A stretch of DNA of 9,181 nt. Origin: Microcaldota archaeon. Its GTDB lineage: Archaea > Micrarchaeota > Micrarchaeia > Micrarchaeales > Micrarchaeaceae. This document shows, one piece after another, positions 1 through 5,038 of the stretch. Position 1 is the stretch's first letter, and each line of letters opens with the position of its first letter. The position numbers and the translations under genes were made by a program. The DNA lies in contig JAKAOJ010000008.1 in the NCBI GenBank assembly GCA_021812205.1, forward strand, positions 1 to 9,181, read 5' to 3'. The notes below the pieces were generated by a model that was not told the origin of the DNA, made no database searches, and saw only the letters and a list, made by a program, of their open reading frames with translations.

Positions 1-2
1 TG

Positions 3-10
3 CTTTTATA
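3..10 (+). promoter_or_regulatory. TATA-like element upstream of the TRAM gene
   Basis: The AT-rich octamer cttttata resembles an archaeal TATA box. Transcription normally starts about 25 bp downstream of the box, which here falls near position 33. That is just after the first in-frame ATG at 30 and about 20 bp before the ATG at 54. The promoter therefore favours the start at 54. Any upstream BRE would be at or beyond the window edge and cannot be judged. Confidence 0.4.
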
Positions 11-53
11 CTTACCTTAGATACGGAGTATGGCGGAAACGCTGATTCTGCGT

Positions 54-368
54 ATGAGCAAAGATCAGATGAGCGAGGAAGAATCTGATGAGGGGCGCGA
101 GGAAAGGCAGCCCCGATACGGGGAACACGGGCGGCACGAGCACCGCGAGCACCACGGCATGTCAATAAAGCCTTCGTACTTCCTGCAGAAGCCCGTAAAG
201 GCGGGCGACGAGCTCGAGGTCACGATAGAGGCCACCGCCTCGAAAGGCGACGGCATAGCCAAGGTCAACGGCTTCGTGGTATTCGTGAAGGGGGCAAAGC
301 AGGGGGAGAAGATAAAGATAAGGATAACAGACGTCAAGGCGAGGTTCGCGATAGGAGAGCCTGCATGA
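54..368 (+). CDS. Small TRAM-domain RNA-binding protein
   Basis: This is a free-standing TRAM-domain protein of 104 residues from the ATG at 54, or 112 from the ATG at 30. The TRAM fold covers about residues 45-102 from the 54 start. It shows the usual pattern: GDELEVTIE strand, SKGDGIAKVNGFVVFV core, KGAKQGEKIKIRI and a final FAIGE. TRAM is a small OB-like RNA-binding barrel. Single-domain archaeal members bind RNA broadly and are thought to act as RNA chaperones in the cytoplasm, a role here inferred from the family. The N-terminal 35 residues look disordered: an acidic run (SEEESDEGREE) followed by a His/Arg-rich stretch with five histidines. The 54 start is preferred because of its distance from the TATA element. 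A GGAG lies only 1 nt before the ATG at 30, too close to serve as a ribosome-binding site. A third in-frame ATG at 159 would encode little more than the TRAM core. Confidence 0.85.
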   Translation: MSKDQMSEEESDEGREERQPRYGEHGRHEHREHHGMSIKPSYFLQKPVKAGDELEVTIEATASKGDGIAKVNGFVVFVKGAKQGEKIKIRITDVKARFAIGEPA

Positions 369-410
369 GCCTGCGTGCGTTCTGCCTGCAAGCCTTATTT
401 ATTTTCTTGC

Positions 411-419
411 TCATAAATA
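411..419 (+). promoter_or_regulatory. TATA-like element of valS
   Basis: The sequence tcataaata sits in an AT-rich patch (about 393-419) between the TRAM gene and valS. A second candidate, cttatttat, lies at 394-402. Using 411-419, transcription would start near 440, inside or just after the palindromes at 420-443. The ATG at 465 would then have a leader of about 25 nt. This resembles the box-to-start distance seen for the gene at 4716. Confidence 0.4.
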
Positions 420-443
420 CTGCAGTGCAGCTGCCGCGGCAGC
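420..443. repeat. Two adjoining palindromes in the valS leader
   Basis: Positions 420-430 (ctgcagtgcag) form an 11-bp palindrome around a central base. Positions 430-443 (gctgccgcggcagc) form a perfect 14-bp palindrome, and the two share base 430. They lie between the TATA-like element and the valS start. The second could act as a two-fold operator, or fold in RNA as a 5-bp GC stem with a cgcg loop if transcription begins upstream of it. The symmetry is seen directly; a regulatory role is inference. Confidence 0.5.
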
Positions 444-464
444 GCGGCCTAATGAGTGCTTTAC

Positions 465-2894
465 ATGTACGACCCTAAGGCGGAATACAAGTGGAACGAT
501 TACTGGCGCGAGCACGGCATGTTCGCGTTCAACAGGGACGATGAAGCCAAGCCGCTGTTCGTGATCGACCCGCCGCCTCCGTTCACCACAGGCGACCTGC
601 ATATGGGCCAGGCGTACTGGGTCATATACATAGACTCGATAGCGCGCTACAAGCGCATGAAGGGCTTCAACGTCCTCTATCCAGTGGGCTGGGACACCCA
701 AGGCTACCCGATAGAGGTAATGGTAGAAAAGAAGTACGGCAAGGGCCTTCCCAGGGCTGATTTCTACAAGCGGTGCACGGAGATGGCCGAGGCCAACATA
801 AGCTCAATGAAGGCGCAGATGCTGATGTTCGGCGCATCGTTCGACCCTTCATTGGAATACATCACTATGTCTGAGCAGTACAGGCGCAAGGTCCAGCTCT
901 CGATGCTGGAGATGTACGAGAAGGGTTTTGTCTACAGGGCGGAGCATCCTGTGGAGTGGTGCCCGTACTGCGTCTCGTCCATATCACGCGAAGAGGCAGA
1001 GGATAAGGAGGAGCAGACACAGCTCAACTATGTGAATTTCGCGCTTAAGGACTCGGGCGAAACGATTGAGATAGCCACGACGCGGCCTGAGCTGCTCCAT
1101 GCATGCGTCGCGGTTGCGGTCAACCCGTCAGATGACAGGTACAAGGCGCTCATAGGCAAGAAGGTTGAGGTCCCTATATACGGCCGCGAGGTCAAGATAA
1201 TAGGCGATGAATCAGTCGAGAAGGACTTCGGCACAGGCGCCGAGATGGTGTGCACGTTCGGCGACAAGCAGGACATACTACTCTACTACAAGCACAAGCT
1301 GCAGCTCATCAACTCTCTCACGGAGGACGGCAGGCTGAGGAACGCCGGTAAGTACGATGGGCTGACGATCAAGGAGGCGAAGAAAACCGTCACCGAGCGG
1401 CTGAAGGAGATGGGCGTCCTGAAAAAGCAGGAGAGCCTGGTGCATACGATAAAGGTGCACGACAGGTGCGGCACGCGCTCAGAGTTCATATCAGCAATGC
1501 AGTGGTTCATAAAGACGAAGGAGCACTCAGAGCGCATCAAGGAGCAGGCGCGCCAGGTATCGTGGATTCCGGAGCACGCGGCGCAGAAGCTCTACGACTG
1601 GAGCAATTTCATAGAGTGGGACTGGAACATCTCGAGGAACAGGGTCTTCGGAACCCCTATACCGTTCTGGTACTGCGAGGACTGCGGAGCCATAATAGCG
1701 CCGGAAAGGTCTGCACTGCCTGTAGATCCAGCGCTTGCAAAGGCCCCTGCAGACAAGTGCCCTAAGTGCGGCTCGGCGAAGCTGAAGGGCGAGACCGACA
1801 CCCTCGACTGCTGGGTAGATTCATCGATAACCCCAATGGTCGTAGCAGGGTGGCCGGACGACATGGAGCTCTACAAGCGCGCCTACCCGACTTCGATGCG
1901 CATACAGGGCACGGACATAATACGCACATGGGCTTTCTACACTATATTCCGGACATGGGCGCTCACTGGCAACAAGCCGTTCGAAACCATGCTTACGCAT
2001 GGCATGATACTGGACCCGGTGGGCAAGGAGATGCACAAGAGCTGGGGCAACGGGATATCGCCAAACGAGCTTGCCGAGAAGTACTCGATAGACTCAGTGA
2101 GGCTCTGGACCGCGCTCTCCGGAGGGCCGGGGAAGGACAAGCCCTTCTCTTTCGAGGAGATAGAGCACGCGAAGTCCTTCATCGTTAAGCTGTACAACTC
2201 TGCGCTGTTCGTCAAGAATGCCATGGGGGACGTCAAGGTGCCGGCAGAGGAGCCCCACACGCATTTCAACATCTTCGACCTATGGGTGCTCAACAGGCTG
2301 AACAGCGTCGCCGGAGAGGCGACCAAGGCCTACGACCGGCTGGACCTCTACGGCGCCATGACCGCAGTAACAAACTTCTACTGGCACGAGTTCTGCGACC
2401 ATTACATAGAGGCGGTGAAGCACAGGATATACGCAGAGGGCAACGATGGCAGCAAGAAGGCCGCGCTCTTCACCCTTATGCATGTGCTGTCGTCATCGCT
2501 GAGGATGCTCGCTCCTGTCATCCCGCATGCTGCCGAGGAGATAAACTCGATGTTCAGCCAGGAGAGCGTGTTCCTAGAACCATTCCCGGCATACGCAGAG
2601 AAGCCCAATCCCGCAGACTACATAATCAACGGCCTGGTCTTCAAGAGCTCGGTGGTCGAGATGGACTACGAGGATGCCGGAGCCATAGCAAACGACATAG
2701 TGGACGACGTCAGGAAGGCGAAGGCTTCAAGGAAAATCGCCCTGAACAAGCCGATAACGCTAATAAATATAAATGTTCCTGACGCATACTATAATACCGT
2801 CTTATCTGCGGCCAAGGACATCAAGGAAATATGCAAGGCGGGCGATGTAAAGATAGAGAGGAGCAAGGATTATTCTGTGTCTATACAGGTGTGA
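465..2894 (+). CDS. valS: Valyl-tRNA synthetase (archaeal type)
   Basis: This class Ia aminoacyl-tRNA synthetase charges tRNA-Val with valine in the cytoplasm and hydrolyses mischarged Thr-tRNA. Residue numbers below count from a possible GTG start at 456; subtract 3 for the ATG at 465, which I prefer for its promoter spacing. The Rossmann domain carries the HIGH-equivalent HMGQ at 49-52 and VGWDTQGYPIEV at 77-88. The editing domain has TTRPELL (208-214) and GTGAEMVCTFGDKQD (259-273). A CxxC...CxxC zinc ribbon lies at 407-438. CWVDSSITPMVVAGW (452-466) identifies ValRS rather than IleRS or LeuRS. QGTDIIRTW (484-492) and the KMSKS-equivalent EMHKS (525-529) follow, then a helical anticodon-binding domain from about 600. 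At about 810 residues it looks full length for archaeal ValRS, without the bacterial C-terminal coiled coil. Both signature motifs depart from consensus, but surrounding blocks are intact, so I infer an active enzyme. The rps15 gene starts 28 bp after the stop. Confidence 0.93.
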   Translation: MYDPKAEYKWNDYWREHGMFAFNRDDEAKPLFVIDPPPPFTTGDLHMGQAYWVIYIDSIARYKRMKGFNVLYPVGWDTQGYPIEVMVEKKYGKGLPRADFYKRCTEMAEANISSMKAQMLMFGASFDPSLEYITMSEQYRRKVQLSMLEMYEKGFVYRAEHPVEWCPYCVSSISREEAEDKEEQTQLNYVNFALKDSGETIEIATTRPELLHACVAVAVNPSDDRYKALIGKKVEVPIYGREVKIIGDESVEKDFGTGAEMVCTFGDKQDILLYYKHKLQLINSLTEDGRLRNAGKYDGLTIKEAKKTVTERLKEMGVLKKQESLVHTIKVHDRCGTRSEFISAMQWFIKTKEHSERIKEQARQVSWIPEHAAQKLYDWSNFIEWDWNISRNRVFGTPIPFWYCEDCGAIIAPERSALPVDPALAKAPADKCPKCGSAKLKGETDTLDCWVDSSITPMVVAGWPDDMELYKRAYPTSMRIQGTDIIRTWAFYTIFRTWALTGNKPFETMLTHGMILDPVGKEMHKSWGNGISPNELAEKYSIDSVRLWTALSGGPGKDKPFSFEEIEHAKSFIVKLYNSALFVKNAMGDVKVPAEEPHTHFNIFDLWVLNRLNSVAGEATKAYDRLDLYGAMTAVTNFYWHEFCDHYIEAVKHRIYAEGNDGSKKAALFTLMHVLSSSLRMLAPVIPHAAEEINSMFSQESVFLEPFPAYAEKPNPADYIINGLVFKSSVVEMDYEDAGAIANDIVDDVRKAKASRKIALNKPITLININVPDAYYNTVLSAAKDIKEICKAGDVKIERSKDYSVSIQV
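2764..2797 (+). promoter_or_regulatory. Possible internal promoter for the ribosomal protein genes
   Basis: Near its 3' end valS contains a sharp AT-rich patch: 11 of 40 bases are G or C in 2761-2800, against more than half nearby. It holds two TATA-like strings, aaatataaa (2765-2773) and ctataatac (2789-2797). Either could start a transcript for rps15-rps3ae with a leader of roughly 105-130 nt. The alternative is simply codon choice for an Ile/Asn/Tyr-rich stretch, or readthrough from valS. The evidence is weak. Confidence 0.2.
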
Positions 2895-2922
2895 TTCGCG
2901 GCCGCTGCGCGAGCGTGTTTGA

Positions 2923-3393
2923 ATGGCTAAAATGCATTCCAAGAAGAAGGGCAAATCAAAATCCCGCAAGCCCATCACCGAGAAGGGCAAGCCCCCCGAA
3001 GGGCTGGAGCTTAGCGCCAAGCAGGTGGAGGAGCTTGTTGTGGGATACTACAAGCAGGGCATGAGGCCTGCGATGATCGGCGAAAAGCTAAAAAGGGAGC
3101 ACAGCGTCCCAGACATCGAGCAGGTCACCGGCAAGAGGCTGGTCCGTGTGCTGAAGGAGCACGGGCAGACAAACCCTGTGCCGCCGGACCTGCTGGACCT
3201 TCTGGCCAAGGCGGTAAACCTCCAGAAGCACATAGAGCGCAACAAGCGTGACACTAACAATACAATAAGGCTCAAGCGCATCGAGTCGAAGATATGGAGG
3301 CTTACAAAGTACTACATAAGACAGGGCGCCCTCCCAGGCACATGGAGGTACGACCCGAAGCAGGCAGAGCTGCTCATAAAGGGCAGGGCGTGA
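2923..3393 (+). CDS. rps15: 30S ribosomal protein S15 (uS15, archaeal form)
   Basis: This 156-residue protein is a primary binder of the central domain of 16S rRNA in the small subunit. It opens with the archaeal/eukaryotic signature MAKMHSKKKGKSKS, a basic tail absent from bacterial S15. A short helical region follows (about 29-66: LELSAKQVEELVVGYY...MIGEKLKRE). The S15 core covers about residues 70-140, including the HIERNKRDTNNTIRLKRIESK region and WRLTKYYIRQGALPGTWRY. The length matches archaeal S15. The gene begins 28 bp after valS and ends 4 bp before rps3ae, so co-transcription is very likely. No Shine-Dalgarno sequence is visible. The start context ttgaatggc closely matches that of rps3ae (ttgaatggca). 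Confidence 0.96.
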   Translation: MAKMHSKKKGKSKSRKPITEKGKPPEGLELSAKQVEELVVGYYKQGMRPAMIGEKLKREHSVPDIEQVTGKRLVRVLKEHGQTNPVPPDLLDLLAKAVNLQKHIERNKRDTNNTIRLKRIESKIWRLTKYYIRQGALPGTWRYDPKQAELLIKGRA

Positions 3394-3397
3394 TTGA

Positions 3398-3967
3398 ATG
3401 GCACAGGCAGCAGCCGACAAATGGAAGATGAAGAAGTGGTTTACGGTATACGCTCCTAAGCTGTTCAAGGAGGCGCAGATATGCGAGATGCCGGGCAACG
3501 ATGACAGCGCTGTGATAGGCAGGAACATAAAGGTAGGCCTGAACACGCTGACAAGCAACCAGGCGCATGCATACACCAACGCCACGCTCAAGGTCACGAG
3601 CGTCAACGGCGATGCAGCTCACACCAAGCTGATCATGCTCGAGGAGCTCTACAGCTACGTGCGTTCGCTCGTCAGGCGCTACAAGAGCGTAGCTGCGCTT
3701 GTGAAGCCTGTCACCACGAAGGACAACGTTGCAATGGTTGCCAAGATGCTCGTGGTTACGCACAGCCGCGTGGCTCACACAAAGATAATCGGCATAAGGA
3801 AGGAGGCTGACGCCTTCATAGGCAGCTACTTCTCAGAGAACGACGCAGATTCGGTCATAGGCTCGATACTCGAGGGCAAGATGCAGGCGGAGCTCGCCAG
3901 CAAGCTGAAGCACATCGCCCCGGTGAGCAAGGTCGAGGTCAGGAAGCTTGAAGTGAAGTCAATCTGA
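3398..3967 (+). CDS. rps3ae: 30S ribosomal protein eS1 (S3Ae)
   Basis: This is a 189-residue eS1/S3Ae-family protein, a small-subunit component found in archaea and eukaryotes near the mRNA exit platform. The family's opening block is present (DKWKMKKWFTVYAPKLF, about 7-23). The core IGRNIKVGLNTLTSNQ (40-55) and the RYKSVAALVKPVTTKDN region (94-110) follow, and the C-terminal part ends in SKVEVRKLEVKSI. It is slightly short compared with the roughly 195-220 residues I recall for archaeal members, with the difference at both ends rather than in the core. The start lies 4 bp after rps15, so the two genes form one transcription unit. The 3' end faces the transporter gene on the other strand with only 20 bp between the two stop codons, leaving little space for separate terminators. 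Confidence 0.95.
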   Translation: MAQAAADKWKMKKWFTVYAPKLFKEAQICEMPGNDDSAVIGRNIKVGLNTLTSNQAHAYTNATLKVTSVNGDAAHTKLIMLEELYSYVRSLVRRYKSVAALVKPVTTKDNVAMVAKMLVVTHSRVAHTKIIGIRKEADAFIGSYFSENDADSVIGSILEGKMQAELASKLKHIAPVSKVEVRKLEVKSI

Positions 3968-3987
3968 GCTGCGAGCATATCAATGGC

Positions 3988-4320
3988 TCAGCTTGCCCCT
4001 ACAAGCAGCACGCCGAACGTTATTATGGCAACGCCAACCCACCTGAGCGGCGGCACGTTCTCCCCAAGCGCGAAGAACGCCAGCAGCACTGTGAAGATGT
4101 AGCTCAGGCCGCCGAGGCCGTAAACCCAGCTCAGGTGCGCCCTGCTAAGCACGTAGAAGTAAGCGACAGTTGAAGCAACGTACGAGAGGAAGCCGATTGC
4201 GAAGAGCGGCACAGAGAGCAGGTTCAGTGAGTCCTTGAAGAAGTACTGGCCTATTGCTGCTAGCCCTGTGGATAGCAGAAGCACAAGTATGTTCCTCGCC
4301 CTGCCCTCCATGCGTGCCAT
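3988..4320 (-). CDS. SMR/EamA-like four-helix transporter subunit B
   Basis: This is a 110-residue integral membrane protein with four predicted helices, at about residues 10-27, 35-55, 63-84 and 90-108. It resembles half-size members of the drug/metabolite transporter superfamily (SMR, ArnE/ArnF-like, EamA). Family-like traits are GQYFFKDS after the first helix, a charged ALGENVPPLRW loop before helix 4 and a final WVGVAIITFGVLLVG helix. The membrane-embedded glutamate typical of EmrE helix 1 is not seen; a glutamine (Q25) in the GQxxFK motif lies near that region. The gene starts 8 bp after the stop of the similar upstream gene and has an AGGTG ribosome-binding site overlapping that stop. 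The two products probably form a heterodimer. The substrate cannot be read from the sequence. Confidence 0.75.
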   Translation of the reverse strand: MARMEGRARNILVLLLSTGLAAIGQYFFKDSLNLLSVPLFAIGFLSYVASTVAYFYVLSRAHLSWVYGLGGLSYIFTVLLAFFALGENVPPLRWVGVAIITFGVLLVGAS

Positions 4321-4325
4321 GTGAA

Positions 4326-4330
4326 CACCT
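4326..4330 (-). promoter_or_regulatory. Shine-Dalgarno site for transporter subunit B
   Basis: On the minus strand the sequence reads AGGTG, then 5 nt, then the ATG at 4320. It overlaps the stop codon (4329-4331) of the upstream subunit gene, which suggests coupled translation of the pair. The motif is complementary to the CACCU of the archaeal 16S rRNA 3' tail. The same AGGTGTTC string precedes the topoisomerase ATG at 5039. Confidence 0.6.
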
Positions 4331-4691
4331 ATATTGTAAGCGCTATCACCACTATGCCTACGAACACCAATGCAGTCCCTGCCGCTCTCGTGGCTGAGAG
4401 CTTTTCATGCAGCATGAGCCTTGAGAGCACCGCTATGAAGATGAACGTGCTGGCGAAAAGCGGGTACACTATTGAGAGCTGCGCATGCGATAGCGCAAAC
4501 AGGTACAGCGCCAGGCTTCCCATGTACGCTGCCAAGCCTGCCATTATGGTCTTGTTGGTCAGCGCGGCGCGCACTATTCCGAGGACGCCCATGCTCTTGT
4601 TGCCGAGGGCTTTCTTGAATGCGACCTGCGCAAACGACGCGATGAGCGCCGCAACAAGGGTTATAAATATGACTAGGTATATGCTAATCAA
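4329..4691 (-). CDS. SMR/EamA-like four-helix transporter subunit A
   Basis: This is a 120-residue protein with four predicted membrane helices, at about 3-24, 46-67, 73-93 and 100-119. It is of the same SMR/EamA-like type as the gene 8 bp downstream. The first helix ends in AQVAFKKALG, matching GQYFFKDSLN in its partner. LFALSHAQLSIVYPLFAS resembles the ArnE/EamA central block, and MLHEKLSATRAAGTALVFVGIVV is the typical loop plus last helix. The start is a TTG at 4689-4691: an in-frame stop lies immediately upstream and no ATG is suitably placed. Members of this group move small cationic or lipid-linked substrates, but no substrate can be assigned here. The pair is divergent from the small membrane protein gene at 4716, with only 24 bp between the start codons. 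Confidence 0.75.
   Translation of the reverse strand: MISIYLVIFITLVAALIASFAQVAFKKALGNKSMGVLGIVRAALTNKTIMAGLAAYMGSLALYLFALSHAQLSIVYPLFASTFIFIAVLSRLMLHEKLSATRAAGTALVFVGIVVIALTI
4661..4669 (+). promoter_or_regulatory. TATA box for the 4716-7213 unit
   Basis: The sequence ttataaata is a strong archaeal TATA-box match, preceded by the purine-rich caaggg as a possible BRE. Transcription would start near 4691, giving a leader of about 25 nt before the ATG at 4716. The box lies inside the 5' part of the oppositely oriented transporter gene. Confidence 0.55.
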
Positions 4692-4715
4692 TCAATCACG
4701 GCGTACGATGACTGC

Positions 4716-5009
4716 ATGGACTCGAGATTCGTAGGCATTGCGCTTTCGATGGCTACCGTTGCGCTGGTTATAATTACAATAGCTGTATTTATAGCCTTTG
4801 GCGGGACGGCGCTGTTCTACGTGCTGGTGTTTCTGACGATAGCAATAGGCTTCGTCAACACGTGGTACATCTCGAATGAAGACAGGATCTCCGCGGCGCA
4901 GCCTGCAAAGGAGGCTGAACTGCAGGCAGTTGCCAGGAAGCAGAGCTCATCGGCGCGTAGACCAGCGCGCCGCGGGCGCAGGCGCCGTGCAAGAGCTAGC
5001 CGCAAGTGA
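4716..5009 (+). CDS. Small two-helix membrane protein with Arg-rich tail (unknown function)
   Basis: I do not recognise this 97-residue protein. It starts with MDSR, then has two hydrophobic helices (about 5-27 and 31-51) joined by a tight FGG turn, so it should form a membrane hairpin. A hydrophilic segment (52-76, including EDR and KEAELQ) leads to an extremely basic tail. Residues 81-97 contain ten arginines and one lysine in 17 positions. By the positive-inside rule both ends should face the cytoplasm, where the tail could touch nucleic acid, ribosomes or acidic lipid; this is inference. The start is supported by the TATA box at 4661-4669. Its stop is 29 bp before the topoisomerase ATG on the same strand, suggesting one operon. 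The reading frame has a clear membrane pattern, which argues against chance. Confidence 0.65.
   Translation: MDSRFVGIALSMATVALVIITIAVFIAFGGTALFYVLVFLTIAIGFVNTWYISNEDRISAAQPAKEAELQAVARKQSSSARRPARRGRRRRARASRK
4786..4794 (-). promoter_or_regulatory. Possible TATA box for the transporter pair
   Basis: Read on the minus strand this is ctataaata, a good TATA match, located inside the small membrane protein gene. A start of transcription near 4762 would leave about 70 nt of leader before the TTG at 4691. No better candidate lies closer to the TTG. If both this and the box at 4661 are used, the two divergent transcripts overlap at their 5' ends. Confidence 0.3.
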
Positions 5010-5027
5010 CAGGCCCGTAGAGGCAGC

Positions 5028-5032
5028 AGGTG
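5028..5032 (+). promoter_or_regulatory. Shine-Dalgarno site deciding the topoisomerase start
   Basis: AGGTG lies 6 nt before the ATG at 5039. The other in-frame start, the GTG at 5030, falls inside this motif, so the ATG is the better start. The same AGGTGTTC string stands before transporter subunit B. Confidence 0.65.
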
Positions 5033-5038
5033 TTCCTG

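Noticed and set aside
2280..2782. Long open frames on other frames and strands within valS, rps15 and topA
   Set aside because: They lie wholly within well-supported genes, lack recognisable domains, and have Arg/Cys/Ser-rich compositions typical of shadow frames in GC-rich DNA.
465..2894. Isoleucyl- or leucyl-tRNA synthetase instead of ValRS
   Set aside because: The GWDTQGYPIEV block resembles IleRS, but CWVDSSITPMVVAGW, TTRPELL.ACVA and GTGAEMVCTFGDKQD are ValRS-type, and the protein is about 200 residues shorter than archaeal IleRS.
5030..5038. GTG at 5030 as the topoisomerase start
   Set aside because: It lies within the AGGTG ribosome-binding motif that is correctly spaced for the ATG at 5039.
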